DNA of 64,000 nt from Pseudomonas simiae. GTDB lineage: Bacteria; Pseudomonadota; Gammaproteobacteria; Pseudomonadales; Pseudomonadaceae. Position numbers and translations under genes: made by a program. This document shows, piece after piece, positions 28,406 through 37,029 of this stretch. Position 1 is the first letter of the stretch. Every line of letters starts with the position of its first letter. The stretch covers positions 935,177 to 999,176 of the forward strand of contig NZ_FOKB01000001.1 in NCBI RefSeq assembly GCF_900111895.1, written 5' to 3'. The notes under the pieces are model-generated. The model was not told where the DNA came from, did not search any database, and was given only the letters and a program-made list of their open reading frames with translations.

Positions 28406-28603
28406 GCGTGAAACCTCCGAAAGGAGCAGGATTGCAAACCCCGGCAGTCTCACGCGACCCACCTAACACGCACCTTTCAGTCAGGTGAAGGAACATTTAG
28501 GAAGGGGCTGAAGATCGTTTCATATGTATTCATTTGTTCTACACAGGGTGGCTCCTCAAGCTTGTAGCCCACCGGACACATAGTCCTTCTTTGGAGCCCT
28601 GCC

Positions 28604-29014
28604 ATGTCACTCAAACCTCTTTTGTTGATCCCCGCCCTCGGTGCTGTGCTGTTGTTGTCGGCGTGCGCCGGCCCGATCCCCAAGGCGGACCCGAGCGAAG
28701 CGTGGATCGGTTTGAAAGAAGAAGCCCCCAACGACCTGATGGCTGAGCGCGTGGACGGTCATCGCGTGGATGACGGACGTTTCTTCGAAGTGACGCCGGG
28801 AGACCATCGCCTGGATGTAACGCTGTTCGAGGAAGAGCCAGGCGACGACAACCAGCAGGACTGCCAAGGGCGGGTCGAGTACAAGCACTTCAAGGCGGGT
28901 GAGCACTACACCCTGGTGGAGTCGAGCCTGGGCACCACCGTGCGCGCATCCTTGATGGATGGTCACGGCAAGGAAGTGGCGGCGACTCAGGACTTCAATT
29001 GCATGCCTGGCTAG
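28604..29014 (+). CDS. Lipoprotein of the PA0061/PA0062 type
   Basis: The 136-residue protein has a lipoprotein signal with lipobox LSAC at residue 21 (LLLIPALGAVLLLSACAGP). The mature domain is acidic and hydrophilic (RVDGHRVDDGRFFEVTPGDHRLDVTLFEEEPGD; EYKHFKAGEHYTLVESSLG) and has two further cysteines (QQDCQG; FNCMPG) that could form a disulfide. This pattern matches a small pseudomonad lipoprotein family of unknown function. Aspartate at +2 is absent (CAGP), so it should be sorted to the outer membrane. Confidence 0.75.
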   Translation: MSLKPLLLIPALGAVLLLSACAGPIPKADPSEAWIGLKEEAPNDLMAERVDGHRVDDGRFFEVTPGDHRLDVTLFEEEPGDDNQQDCQGRVEYKHFKAGEHYTLVESSLGTTVRASLMDGHGKEVAATQDFNCMPG

Positions 29015-29172
29015 GCGTGATGCGCTGCCACCTTATGGGGTTTGGCGGGTGCAGCGGGTCTGACGTGGGGGGGATGGTGCCGACGGGTGATGCGCAGCAC
29101 CCCCCACAACATGGCGCCGGCCACCGCCAGCCAACCGCAGATCAACAGGACAATCGTTGTTGCAAGGCTCAT
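29011..29172 (-). CDS. Small single-helix membrane protein
   Basis: The 53-residue protein starts at ATG 29172 with a perfect AGGAGG-type site (GAAAGGAGGCCCGA). One membrane helix (TIVLLICGWLAVAGAMLWGVL) is followed by a basic, histidine- and proline-rich tail (RITRRHHPPHVRPAAPAKPH). Its stop overlaps that of the convergent lipoprotein gene at CTAG (29011-29014). I do not recognise a family. Confidence 0.7.
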   Translation of the reverse strand: MSLATTIVLLICGWLAVAGAMLWGVLRITRRHHPPHVRPAAPAKPHKVAAHHA

Positions 29173-29297
29173 TCGGGCCTCCTTTCGCCCCCTCGGGGCA
29201 CACACAGTCTTCTCAATGGACAGTCTAGCTACCTGACGGTTGCCTGCTATTGACCAATGGTCGTGTCTGTCCAACTTCTTTGCTATATCCACGACCT

Positions 29298-29398
29298 TTG
29301 TAGGCACGAGCTTGCGCGTGAAACACGTCAACGGTAAGGCGGGCTATCTGGATTGACCCGGCACCCTCAGGTTTTTCGCGAGCAAGCCCGCGCCTACT
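29298..29398. repeat. Diverged REP doublet
   Basis: TGTAGGCACGAGCTTGCGCG (from 29298) faces TTCGCGAGCAAGCCCGCGCC (to 29398) across a 50-bp loop. It fills most of the gap before the C39-like gene, in which I see no other gene. Confidence 0.6.
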
Positions 29399-29457
29399 TA
29401 AACGTGATTGGGCTATGATCAGGCCCCTTACCGGCAGTTGATCAAGAGAGTCGAAAA

Positions 29458-30120
29458 TTGCGGTTACGGTCGAACCTTAAAACATCCTTGTTCCTCGCGT
29501 GTGCCCTGGGCCTTGCGGCGTGTTCCTCCACCCCGTCGAGACTGGCGGGCCTGCCGGAGCGTGTCGAGCTCACCGGCGTGCCGACTTTTCGCAGCGAGGC
29601 ATATCAGGGCGGTCCAACGTCTTTAGCCAGCATGCTGTCGCAACAAGGCATTGTCATGACACCGGGGCTATTGGATAAACCGCTGCATTTGCCGGGCGGC
29701 GAAGCGGACCTGGAGCGCAACATGCAGGTGTTGGCGCGTGAGTACGGCCTGATGGTGTATCCGCTGGATGCCAAGCTGACGGCAGTGCTGGCCCAGGTGG
29801 CGGCGGGATATCCGGTGATGGCGCGGGTTGGCGGTGGGTTGTGGTCGGATGCGCACTATGTGGTCGTGGTGGGGTTCAACCAGCAAAAAAGCACAGTGTT
29901 GCTGCGATCGGGAATGGATCGGCGTCTGTTGATGAGCTTCAGCGACTTTGAGTCCAAATGGAAAAGCGCCGGCAGTTGGGCAATCCTCACCCAGCGCCCG
30001 AGCCAGTTGCCAGCCAATGTGGATGCACAACGGTGGCGGGACTCGGCGAATGCGACGGCTCAAGCCGGTCAGGAGCGGGCGGCGGCGCAGGCGCTGAAGG
30101 TGTTGGCGGAGAAAAAGTAA
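29458..30120 (+). CDS. C39-like peptidase-fold lipoprotein lacking the catalytic cysteine
   Basis: The 220-residue protein starts at TTG 29458, the only start that gives a full lipoprotein signal (FLACALGLAACSS, lipid cysteine at residue 22). The mature part has the C39-like papain fold: the nucleophile region YQGGPTSLASML (49-60), the histidine region WSDAHYVVVVGFN (H133), and a late strand GSWAILTQ. In active members the first motif reads QCGP; here Gly51 replaces the cysteine. A C-terminal helix rich in Ala and Gln follows. It is probably a binding or scaffolding domain facing the periplasm. Confidence 0.7.
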   Translation: MRLRSNLKTSLFLACALGLAACSSTPSRLAGLPERVELTGVPTFRSEAYQGGPTSLASMLSQQGIVMTPGLLDKPLHLPGGEADLERNMQVLAREYGLMVYPLDAKLTAVLAQVAAGYPVMARVGGGLWSDAHYVVVVGFNQQKSTVLLRSGMDRRLLMSFSDFESKWKSAGSWAILTQRPSQLPANVDAQRWRDSANATAQAGQERAAAQALKVLAEKK

Positions 30121-30157
30121 CAGCCAGCCCCGAGGTGCCAATGTGTGCACCGGAACC

Positions 30158-30245
30158 TGTGGGAGCCGGGCTTGCCCGCGATGCAGGCACTGGGGTGGTT
30201 CAGTTACACCGCGGTGATGCTATCGCAGGCAAGCCAGCTCCCACA
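30158..30245. repeat. Mixed REP doublet
   Basis: The left copy (30158-30182) has the GGGAGCCGGGCTTGCCCGCG subtype and the right copy (30222-30245) the GCAGGCAAGCCAGCTCCC subtype. It lies between the convergent C39-like and pbpG genes. Confidence 0.75.
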
Positions 30246-30276
30246 CAAGCCAGCTCCTGCATTAAGGTGGCTGCGG

Positions 30277-31200
30277 TTAGCGGCGTACTTCGGCGGCGTT
30301 GGGACGATTCTTCAGGTTCTTGTCAGCCTTGTAGCGCAGCGCCACATCCGGCACCGAACCGCTCTTGCCGGTCTCGACCCAATTGCGGATACGGCTGGCA
30401 TCGGCAAAGTGGGTGAATTTGCCGAAGGCGTCCAGGATTACCAAAGACACCGGGCGGTTGCCCATGTTGGTCACCAGCACCAGGCAGTGGCCGGCTTGGT
30501 TGGTGAAGCCGGTCTTGGTCAACTTGATGTCCCAGTTGGCGCGGTTGATCAGGTGGTCTGTGTTGGAGAAGCCCAGGGTGTAGTTGGGCTTGCGGAACGA
30601 CACGGTCTTTTCCTTGGTGGTGCTCAACTGGCTCAGCAACGGGTAGTGACGCGCGGCGGCGAGCAGTTTGCTCAGGTCACGGGCAGTGGACACGTTGTGG
30701 ATCGACAGGCCAGTGGGCTCGACGTAATGGGTGCTGGTCATGCCCAACGCCTTGGCTTTGGCATTCATCGCCGCGATAAATGCCGGGTAACCACCCGGAT
30801 AGTGGTGCGCCAGGCTGGCGGCGGCACGGTTTTCCGAGGACATCAGCGCGATCAGCAGCATCTCTTTGCGCGGCATCTCGCTGCCGATCTTCACGCGGGA
30901 AAACACACCTTTCATTTCCGGCGTGTCCTTGATGTTGATGTCGATATATTCATCCATGTTCTGCTTGGCTTCCAATACCACCAGACCAGTCATCAACTTG
31001 CTCACCGAGGCGATGGGGACGACCACGTCCGGGTTGCTGGAATAGATGACCTTGTTGGTTTGCAGGTCCACCAGCATGGCGCTGCCGGAAGCGATTTGCA
31101 GTTTGGACGTGTCACGCGGGGCCTGGGTGGTTTCGGCGGCGTGCGCAAAGGTGCCTGTGAAAGCAAATAATAGGCTGACGAGAGAAAGACGAATTTTCAC
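30277..31200 (-). CDS. pbpG: D-alanyl-D-alanine endopeptidase (PBP7)
   Basis: The 307-residue periplasmic enzyme has a signal peptide ([21 protein letters not shown]). The penicillin-binding motifs are SxxK as S65-V-S-K68, SxN in [18 protein letters not shown], and KTG in [13 protein letters not shown]. It cleaves DD cross-links in murein during wall growth. The start is GTG at 31200. The C-terminal tail is basic ([19 protein letters not shown]). Confidence 0.92.
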   Translation of the reverse strand: MKIRLSLVSLLFAFTGTFAHAAETTQAPRDTSKLQIASGSAMLVDLQTNKVIYSSNPDVVVPIASVSKLMTGLVVLEAKQNMDEYIDINIKDTPEMKGVFSRVKIGSEMPRKEMLLIALMSSENRAAASLAHHYPGGYPAFIAAMNAKAKALGMTSTHYVEPTGLSIHNVSTARDLSKLLAAARHYPLLSQLSTTKEKTVSFRKPNYTLGFSNTDHLINRANWDIKLTKTGFTNQAGHCLVLVTNMGNRPVSLVILDAFGKFTHFADASRIRNWVETGKSGSVPDVALRYKADKNLKNRPNAAEVRR

Positions 31201-31362
31201 GCGGATGAACTCGCTAAAAAGTAAGGAAATACCGTTCGGGAACGGTTTTTTGATAAATGCCGTTACATTTTAGGAGTATGGATCAGAAACTGTCGAATGT
31301 TCTTCTAGAACCCGATGAAAGTTCTTAAAAACTAAGAAAAAACAGGATTTATTGCGGGCAAT

Positions 31363-31392
31363 AAAAAGCCCTGCGATAAAGCAGGGCTTTTT
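31363..31392 (-). terminator. Rho-independent terminator of folD
   Basis: AAAAAGCCCTGC (31363-31374) pairs with GCAGGGCTTTTT (31381-31392) around a 6-nt loop. It starts 15 bp after the folD stop. The A-run on the other side means that it may stop transcription from both directions. Confidence 0.85.
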
Positions 31393-31407
31393 CAGTACGG
31401 CTGGTTA

Positions 31408-32262
31408 TTAAGCGTGCAGCGTCTCTGCGGCGTACAGAGTGTTTTCCAGCAGGCAAGCGCGCGTCATCGGGCCGACACCACCGGGTACCGGGGTGATCCA
31501 GCCAGCGCGGGGCAGGGCGGTGTCGTACACCACGTCGCCCACCAGCTTGCCGTCATCCTGGCGGTTGATGCCCACGTCGATGACGATCGCACCTTCCTTG
31601 ATCCATTCACCTTTGACCAGTCCGGGCTTGCCGGCGGCAACCACGACCAGGTCGGCGCGGCCGACGTGGCCTGCCAGGTCTTTGGTAAAGCGGTGGGTGA
31701 CGGTCACGGTGCAGCCGGCCAGCAACAGCTCCATTGCCATCGGGCGGCCGACGATGTTGGAGGCGCCGACCACTACTGCATCGAGGCCATACAGGTCGAC
31801 ACCGGTGCTTTCCAGCAGGGTCATGATGCCTTTTGGTGTGCACGGGCGCAGCAGCGGAATGCGCTGGGCCAGGCGGCCGACGTTATAAGGGTGGAAACCG
31901 TCGACGTCTTTGTCGGGCCGAATGCGCTCCAGTAATTTGGAGGCGTCCAAATGCTCGGGCAATGGCAGTTGCAGCAGGATGCCATCGATCTTCGGGTCGT
32001 CGTTGAGGCCGTCGATCAGGTCGGTAAGGGCCTGCTGGGTGGTCTCGGAAGGCAAGTCGTAGGCCTTGGAAATAAAGCCGACCTCTTCACAGTCTTTACG
32101 CTTGTGCGAGACATAAACCTGAGAGGCAGGATCGCTGCCGACCAGGATCACCGCGAGGCCCGGCGTGCGCAGACCTTGCTGGCTGCGCTCGGTGACTCGT
32201 TTGGCGATCTGCTGGCGCAGGCTGGCGGCGATTGATTTGCCGTCGATAAGTTGTGCAGTCAT
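31408..32262 (-). CDS. folD: Bifunctional methylenetetrahydrofolate dehydrogenase/cyclohydrolase
   Basis: The 284-residue protein has the FolD signatures [21 protein letters not shown] with the catalytic lysine, [13 protein letters not shown], and the NADP-binding segment [31 protein letters not shown], with [16 protein letters not shown] near the C-terminus. It interconverts 5,10-methylene-, 5,10-methenyl- and 10-formyl-tetrahydrofolate. As in other pseudomonads it faces away from the tRNA/tig cluster. Confidence 0.97.
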   Translation of the reverse strand: MTAQLIDGKSIAASLRQQIAKRVTERSQQGLRTPGLAVILVGSDPASQVYVSHKRKDCEEVGFISKAYDLPSETTQQALTDLIDGLNDDPKIDGILLQLPLPEHLDASKLLERIRPDKDVDGFHPYNVGRLAQRIPLLRPCTPKGIMTLLESTGVDLYGLDAVVVGASNIVGRPMAMELLLAGCTVTVTHRFTKDLAGHVGRADLVVVAAGKPGLVKGEWIKEGAIVIDVGINRQDDGKLVGDVVYDTALPRAGWITPVPGGVGPMTRACLLENTLYAAETLHA

Positions 32263-32394
32263 TACGCGTGATTAACCATCGAGAGGGGGAAGAAAAGTGC
32301 GCGCATTCTCGCATGCCAGGACGTTAGGGCAAAGGCGCTTGGTCTGCAAATTGCCCTAACCCCTTAAATAAAATGAATTTTTTTCAAAAAAGAT

Positions 32395-32421
32395 TTGACG
32401 GGTTTCGAGGGCGTCTATACT
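32395..32421 (+). promoter_or_regulatory. Sigma-70-type promoter for the tRNA cluster
   Basis: TTGACG (32395-32400) and TATACT (32416-32421) are 15 bp apart, or 16 if TTTGAC is used, with a G+C-rich discriminator area downstream. A-tract DNA (32366-32391) lies just upstream and could be an UP element. About 115 nt of leader precede the first tRNA. Confidence 0.65.
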
Positions 32422-32541
32422 ATTCGTCGCACTTGTCGGGCACAGCCTAGCACTGGTTAAGAAGGTCGAGCAGAATAACGTGTTGTTCTGTAAGGCTGGA
32501 AGCACTTAGTTTGTAATCCTCCAAGAGTACAGATTAATAAG

Positions 32542-32618
32542 GCGCCCGTAGCTCAGCTGGATAGAGCATCCGCCTTCTAAGCGGATGGTCGCAGGTTCGA
32601 GTCCTGCCGGGTGCGCCA
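32542..32618 (+). tRNA. tRNA-Arg (anticodon TCT)
   Basis: The 77-nt cloverleaf has acceptor GCGCCCG paired with CGGGTGC, a D-arm with AGCTCAGCTGGATAGAGC, an anticodon stem-loop CCGCCTTCTAAGCGG (anticodon TCT), and T-arm GCAGGTTCGAGTCCTGC. CCA is encoded. Confidence 0.95.
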
Positions 32619-32650
32619 TTAGGCAGCTTTGGCACAAGTAGCGCTATATG

Positions 32651-32726
32651 GTGGGCGTAGCTCAGTTGGTAGAGCACGGGATTGTGACTCCCGTTGTCGA
32701 GGGTTCGATCCCCTTCGTCCACCCCA
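32651..32726 (+). tRNA. tRNA-His (anticodon GTG), copy 1
   Basis: The 76-nt cloverleaf has acceptor GTGGGCG with CGTCCAC, anticodon loop TTGTGAC (anticodon GTG) and T-arm GAGGGTTCGATCCCCTT. The extra 5' G (32650) can pair with C73, as required for tRNA-His. CCA is encoded. Confidence 0.95.
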
Positions 32727-32733
32727 TATTTTA

Positions 32734-32764
32734 AAAGGCGCCAGATTAATCGTCTGGCGCCTTT
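32734..32764 (+). terminator. Hairpin after the first tRNA-His
   Basis: AAAGGCGCCAGA (32734-32745) pairs with TCTGGCGCCTTT (32753-32764), loop 7 nt. The T-run is short (TTTGCTTT), so it may be a processing or partial termination signal, because tRNA-Leu follows 18 bp later. Confidence 0.6.
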
Positions 32765-32782
32765 GCTTTAAGAGCTTCAAGC

Positions 32783-32867
32783 GCGGATGTGGTGGAATTG
32801 GTAGACACACTGGATTTAGGTTCCAGCGCCGCGAGGCGTAAGAGTTCGAGTCTCTTCATCCGCACCA
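32783..32867 (+). tRNA. tRNA-Leu (anticodon TAG)
   Basis: The 85-nt type II tRNA has acceptor GCGGATG with CATCCGC, anticodon loop ATTTAGG (anticodon TAG), a long variable arm (CGCCGCGAGGCG region) and T-arm AGAGTTCGAGTCTCT. CCA is encoded. Confidence 0.95.
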
Positions 32868-32944
32868 AATAAAGCCTGGCCCTGTCGAAACGCAGGGTAG
32901 GGCTCAACAAAGAAGTGGTTTGGTTTCTTTGTTAACGCAATATG

Positions 32945-33020
32945 GTGGGCGTAGCTCAGTTGGTAGAGCACGGGATTGTGACTCCCGTTGTCGAGGGTTC
33001 GATCCCCTTCGTCCACCCCA
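32945..33020 (+). tRNA. tRNA-His (anticodon GTG), copy 2
   Basis: All 76 nt are identical to the copy at 32651-32726, including the preceding ATATG and the following CCATATT. It is followed by an almost identical hairpin, so a unit of about 120 bp has been duplicated around tRNA-Leu. Confidence 0.95.
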
Positions 33021-33026
33021 TATTCG

Positions 33027-33061
33027 AAAGGCGCCAGATTTAACAGTCTGGCGCCTTTTTT
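33027..33061 (+). terminator. Terminator of the tRNA cluster
   Basis: AAAGGCGCCAGA (33027-33038) pairs with TCTGGCGCCTTT (33047-33058), followed by a run of T. The arms are the same as those of the hairpin at 32734, but the T-run here is longer, as expected for the true end of the tRNA transcript. Confidence 0.85.
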
Positions 33062-33421
33062 GGTTTCAGCGGTTCGAAATATCCAGCGGCTGCAGGTAAT
33101 GAGGCGCGACGGCAGGGCGTTTCGTCGTATTTATGTATCTCGATGATGCTGCGCTGCCTGCCAGCCCTGTTTGCGGGGTTGGCCGTCAGGGAGATGCATG
33201 ACGACTTCTTCTATATATAGAAGGGGCGGCGCAGAGCCCTGGCGTGATGGGTTGTATTTGTCACCGGGGCGAGGTGCAGCAGTGCCTTCGTACCGATAAA
33301 TTGCCGGCTGTTTTCGGGCGTATTTCCAGTAGGGTGACTTCTTGAGTTTGACCCACTAGAATGCATGCCCTTGATTGGGGTCGGAAATGGCCGGCTAACG
33401 TCTGTGCAACGAGGAATATCC
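33062..33421. other. 360-bp leader region before tig
   Basis: I see no coding region here. The stretch has ordinary composition with a short ATATATA tract near 33213, and the presumed tig promoter near its end. Confidence 0.6.
33334..33362 (+). promoter_or_regulatory. Likely sigma-70 promoter of tig
   Basis: GTGACT (33334-33339), a 17-bp spacer and TAGAAT (33357-33362) form a reasonable sigma-70 match 60 bp before the tig ATG. Confidence 0.5.
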
Positions 33422-34732
33422 ATGCAAGTTTCTGTTGAAAATACTACTGCTATCGAGCGTCGCCTGAGCATCACCGTGCCGGCCGAGCGTATCGAGACTG
33501 CGGTCAACAAGCGTCTGCAGCAGACTGCCCAGAAGGCCAAGATCGCTGGTTTCCGTCCAGGCAAAGTGCCAATGAGCGAAATCAAGCGCCGCTTTGGTGC
33601 CGATGCGCGCCAGGAAGCTGTAGGTGACGTGATCCAGGCTTCTTTCTATGAAGCCGTTGTTGAGCACAAGCTGAACCCAGCGGGTTCGCCTTCGATCGAA
33701 CCTAAGTCCCTGGAAGCTGGCAAGGACCTGGAATACGTTGCAACGTTCGAAGTGTTCCCTGAATTTGAAGTGGCCGGTTTCGACGGTATCGAAATCGAGC
33801 GTCTGAGCGCCGAAGTGGCTGATTCGGACCTGGACAACATGCTGGAAATCCTGCGCAAGCAGAATACCCGTTTTGAAGTGGCCGACCGTGCTGCCCAGAA
33901 CGAAGACCAGCTGAACATCGATTTCGTTGGCAAGGTTGACGGCGAAGTATTCGCTGGCGGCTCGGCCAAGGGTACTCAGCTGGTGCTGGGTTCCAACCGC
34001 ATGATCCCCGGTTTCGAAGACGGCCTGGTTGGCGCCAAGGCCGGCGAAGAGCGCGTTCTGAACCTGACGTTCCCTGCTGACTACCAGAACCTGGACCTGG
34101 CTGGCAAAGCCGCCGAGTTCACCGTGACCGTCAACAGCGTTTCCGAGCCTAAGCTGCCAGAGCTGAACGAAGAGTTCTTCGCTCAATTCGGCATCAAGGA
34201 AACCGGCATCGAAGGCTTCCGCACCGAAGTTCGCAAGAACATGGAGCGCGAGCTGCGTCAGGCCATCAAGTCCAAGGTCAAGAACCAGGTCATGGACGGT
34301 CTGCTGGCCGCCAACGCGATCGAAGTGCCTAAGGCTCTGCTGTCCAACGAAGTGGATCGCCTGCGCGTACAGGCTGTTCAGCAGTTTGGTGGCAACATCA
34401 AGCCTGATCAGCTGCCGGCTGAACTGTTCGAAGAGCAAGCCAAGCGCCGCGTCGTGCTGGGCCTGATCGTGGCTGAAGTGGTCAAGCAGTTCGACCTCAA
34501 GCCTGACGAAGACCGCGTTCGCGAAATGATCCAGGAAATGGCTTCGGCCTACCAGGAGCCTGAGCAGGTCGTGGCTTGGTACTACAAGAACGATCAGCAG
34601 CTGAACGAAGTGCGTTCGGTTGTGCTGGAAGAACAAGTTGTGGATACTGTTCTGCAGAAGGCTAAGGTGACCGATAAAGCGGTCTCTTACGAAGAAGCAG
34701 TCAAACCGGCGGAAGCAGCGCAAGCCGACTGA
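33422..34732 (+). CDS. tig: Trigger factor (ribosome-associated chaperone, PPIase)
   Basis: The 436-residue protein starts at ATG 33422 ([24 protein letters not shown]). It has the ribosome-docking signature [17 protein letters not shown] (about residues 43-59), the FKBP-like PPIase domain ([46 protein letters not shown], about 158-203) and a helical C-terminal chaperone arm. It binds nascent chains at the tunnel exit. It heads the conserved tig-clpP-clpX-lon-hupB-ppiD series. Confidence 0.98.
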   Translation: MQVSVENTTAIERRLSITVPAERIETAVNKRLQQTAQKAKIAGFRPGKVPMSEIKRRFGADARQEAVGDVIQASFYEAVVEHKLNPAGSPSIEPKSLEAGKDLEYVATFEVFPEFEVAGFDGIEIERLSAEVADSDLDNMLEILRKQNTRFEVADRAAQNEDQLNIDFVGKVDGEVFAGGSAKGTQLVLGSNRMIPGFEDGLVGAKAGEERVLNLTFPADYQNLDLAGKAAEFTVTVNSVSEPKLPELNEEFFAQFGIKETGIEGFRTEVRKNMERELRQAIKSKVKNQVMDGLLAANAIEVPKALLSNEVDRLRVQAVQQFGGNIKPDQLPAELFEEQAKRRVVLGLIVAEVVKQFDLKPDEDRVREMIQEMASAYQEPEQVVAWYYKNDQQLNEVRSVVLEEQVVDTVLQKAKVTDKAVSYEEAVKPAEAAQAD

Positions 34733-34757
34733 TTGTCCAACTCGTTGGAAATTCAAC

Positions 34758-34784
34758 CATAAGCCAGCCTCGCGCTGGCTTATG
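34758..34784 (+). terminator. Hairpin between tig and clpP
   Basis: CATAAGCCAGC (34758-34768) pairs perfectly with GCTGGCTTATG (34774-34784) around 5 nt. Only CGTTTT follows, so termination is probably partial and clpP can be read in part from the tig promoter. Confidence 0.55.
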
Positions 34785-34823
34785 CGTTTTCAAGACATGA
34801 CTATTTGGGAGTAACTGCAGAGC

Positions 34824-35459
34824 ATGTTCCGTAATTCCTATATTCAGCAGAACTCTGATATCCAGGCCGCTGGCGGCCTGGTCCCGATGGTTGTCGAGCA
34901 GTCCGCTCGTGGCGAACGCGCCTACGACATCTACTCGCGCCTGCTTAAGGAGCGAGTGATCTTTCTGGTAGGCCCCGTAGAGGACTACATGGCCAACCTG
35001 ATCTGTGCGCAGCTGCTGTTCCTTGAAGCGGAAAACCCGGACAAGGACATCCATCTCTACATCAACTCCCCAGGCGGTTCGGTGACCGCAGGCATGTCGA
35101 TCTACGACACCATGCAGTTCATCAAGCCGAACGTGTCGACCACCTGCATTGGCCAAGCCTGCAGCATGGGCGCATTCCTGCTGACCGCCGGTGCCCAAGG
35201 CAAGCGTTTCTGCCTGCCTAACTCGCGCGTGATGATTCACCAGCCACTGGGCGGTTTCCAGGGCCAGGCGTCGGACATCGAAATCCATGCCAAGGAAATC
35301 CTGTTTATTCGTGAGCGTCTCAACACGCTGATGGCCAAGCACAGCGGGCGCACCCTGGAAGAAATCGAGCGCGATACCAACCGCGACAACTTCATGAGTG
35401 CCGAAGCCGCGCAAGCCTATGGCCTGATCGACGCAGTGATCAATCAGCGCCCCGCTTAA
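34824..35459 (+). CDS. clpP: ATP-dependent Clp protease proteolytic subunit
   Basis: The 211-residue serine protease has [15 protein letters not shown] (81-95), the nucleophile Ser114 in [10 protein letters not shown], and the catalytic His139 in MIHQPLGG. It forms the double heptameric chamber used by ClpX, encoded 112 bp downstream, and by ClpA. A propeptide of about 10-14 residues precedes the usual mature start. Confidence 0.98.
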   Translation: MFRNSYIQQNSDIQAAGGLVPMVVEQSARGERAYDIYSRLLKERVIFLVGPVEDYMANLICAQLLFLEAENPDKDIHLYINSPGGSVTAGMSIYDTMQFIKPNVSTTCIGQACSMGAFLLTAGAQGKRFCLPNSRVMIHQPLGGFQGQASDIEIHAKEILFIRERLNTLMAKHSGRTLEEIERDTNRDNFMSAEAAQAYGLIDAVINQRPA

Positions 35460-35481
35460 TATAAGCCGCTCAAAATAGGGC

Positions 35482-35523
35482 TGGTCGGCATGTCCGACCA
35501 CCGGCGGGCTTGAAAAAGCCCGC
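35482..35523 (+). terminator. Two hairpins between clpP and clpX
   Basis: TGGTCGG/CCGACCA (35482-35500) and GCGGGCTT/AAGCCCGC (35504-35523) are adjacent perfect stems with 5-nt and 4-nt loops. There is no T-run after the second, so they may set RNA stability or the ClpP to ClpX ratio rather than stop transcription. Confidence 0.45.
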
Positions 35524-35571
35524 ATAAGCCTTCATCTTGTGTTGCAAGCCTATCGGATTTGGATCGAACGA

Positions 35572-36855
35572 ATGACTGACACCCGCAACGGCGAGGACAA
35601 CGGCAAGCTGCTCTATTGCTCCTTCTGTGGCAAGAGCCAGCATGAAGTACGCAAATTGATTGCCGGCCCCTCGGTCTTTATCTGCGACGAGTGCGTCGAC
35701 CTGTGCAATGACATCATCCGTGAGGAGGTGCAGGAAGCCCAGGCCGAAAGCAGCGCGCATAAATTGCCTTCGCCTAAAGAAATCAGCGGCATCCTTGATC
35801 AGTACGTGATTGGTCAAGAGCGTGCAAAGAAGGTTCTGGCCGTAGCGGTGTACAACCACTACAAGCGCTTGAACCAACGTGACAAGAAAGGCGACGAAGT
35901 TGAACTCGGCAAGAGCAACATCCTGCTGATCGGTCCTACAGGCTCGGGTAAGACCCTGCTTGCAGAAACCCTCGCTCGCCTGCTGAACGTTCCGTTCACG
36001 ATCGCCGACGCCACCACCCTCACCGAGGCTGGCTACGTGGGCGAAGATGTCGAGAACATCATTCAGAAGTTGCTGCAGAAGTGCGACTACGACGTAGAGA
36101 AAGCCCAGATGGGTATTGTCTACATCGACGAAATCGACAAGATTTCGCGCAAGTCGGACAACCCGTCGATCACCCGGGACGTTTCCGGTGAAGGCGTGCA
36201 GCAGGCCCTGTTGAAACTGATCGAAGGCACGGTCGCTTCCGTACCACCACAAGGTGGTCGCAAGCACCCGCAGCAGGAATTCCTTCAGGTCGATACGCGC
36301 AACATCCTGTTTATCTGTGGTGGTGCGTTCTCCGGTCTGGAAAAAGTCATCCAGCAGCGTTCGACTCGCGGCGGCATCGGTTTCAGTGCCGAAGTCCGCA
36401 GCAAGGAAGAAGGCAAGAAGGTTGGCGAATCCCTGCGTGAGGTCGAGCCCGACGATCTGGTCAAGTTCGGTTTGATCCCGGAGTTCGTGGGTCGTCTGCC
36501 GGTCCTGGCCACGTTGGATGAGCTGGATGAGGCTGCTCTGATTCAGATCCTCACCGAGCCGAAAAACGCCTTGACCAAGCAATACGCCAAGCTGTTCGAG
36601 ATGGAGGGTGTAGACCTTGAGTTCCGTACTGACGCTCTTAAATCGGTGGCCAAGCGGGCACTGGAGCGCAAGACCGGTGCACGTGGCCTGCGTTCGATTC
36701 TGGAAGGCGTGTTGCTCGACACCATGTACGAAATCCCCTCGCAGTCCGAGGTGAGTAAAGTGGTGATCGACGAAAGCGTCATAGAAGGTAAGTCCAAGCC
36801 ACTGTATATCTACGAAAACAGTGAGCCGGCTGCCAAGGCTGCGCCCGACGCGTAA
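35572..36855 (+). CDS. clpX: ATP-dependent Clp protease ATP-binding subunit ClpX
   Basis: The 427-residue AAA+ unfoldase has an N-terminal zinc-binding domain with Cys16, Cys19, Cys38 and Cys41 ([16 protein letters not shown]), Walker A GPTGSGKT (about 119-126), Walker [10 protein letters not shown], the pore loop GYVGEDVE, and the ClpP-docking IGF loop (GGIGFSAEV). The ATG at 35572 gives the usual pseudomonad length. It recognises ssrA-tagged and other substrates and feeds them to ClpP. Confidence 0.98.
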   Translation: MTDTRNGEDNGKLLYCSFCGKSQHEVRKLIAGPSVFICDECVDLCNDIIREEVQEAQAESSAHKLPSPKEISGILDQYVIGQERAKKVLAVAVYNHYKRLNQRDKKGDEVELGKSNILLIGPTGSGKTLLAETLARLLNVPFTIADATTLTEAGYVGEDVENIIQKLLQKCDYDVEKAQMGIVYIDEIDKISRKSDNPSITRDVSGEGVQQALLKLIEGTVASVPPQGGRKHPQQEFLQVDTRNILFICGGAFSGLEKVIQQRSTRGGIGFSAEVRSKEEGKKVGESLREVEPDDLVKFGLIPEFVGRLPVLATLDELDEAALIQILTEPKNALTKQYAKLFEMEGVDLEFRTDALKSVAKRALERKTGARGLRSILEGVLLDTMYEIPSQSEVSKVVIDESVIEGKSKPLYIYENSEPAAKAAPDA

Positions 36856-36879
36856 GCGTCTCGCAGTTTCGGTATAAAC

Positions 36880-36908
36880 AAGGGGCCTTCAGGGGCCCCT
36901 TTGTTTTT
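36880..36908 (+). terminator. Rho-independent terminator of clpX
   Basis: AAGGGGCC (36880-36887) pairs with GGCCCCTT (36894-36901) around TTCAGG, followed by TTGTTTTT. It separates clpX from the independently promoted lon gene. Confidence 0.85.
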
Positions 36909-36959
36909 ACAACGTTTTTTGCCCCGAAGCGTTTACTGCGTTTAACTGCTGGCAATAAG

Positions 36960-36988
36960 CTTGTTTTTTTTGCATGCAGCCCCCATCT
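36960..36988 (+). promoter_or_regulatory. Sigma-32 (heat-shock) type promoter of lon
   Basis: CTTGTTT (36960-36966) is followed, after 14 bp, by CCCCATCT (36981-36988), which fits the RpoH consensus CTTGAAA-N12/14-CCCCATNT. It lies about 42 bp before the lon ATG and after the clpX terminator. lon is a known heat-shock gene in gammaproteobacteria. Confidence 0.75.
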
Positions 36989-37029
36989 TGGCTTCAAGCT
37001 TATTTTTCATCTGTCATAGAGGCGAAATC

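Noticed and set aside
31231..31250. ACCGTTC/GAACGGT hairpin followed by T-run on the plus strand upstream of pbpG
   Set aside because: No plus-strand gene ends nearby, so it is not annotated as a terminator; it could be a 5' leader hairpin of pbpG, but the support is weak.
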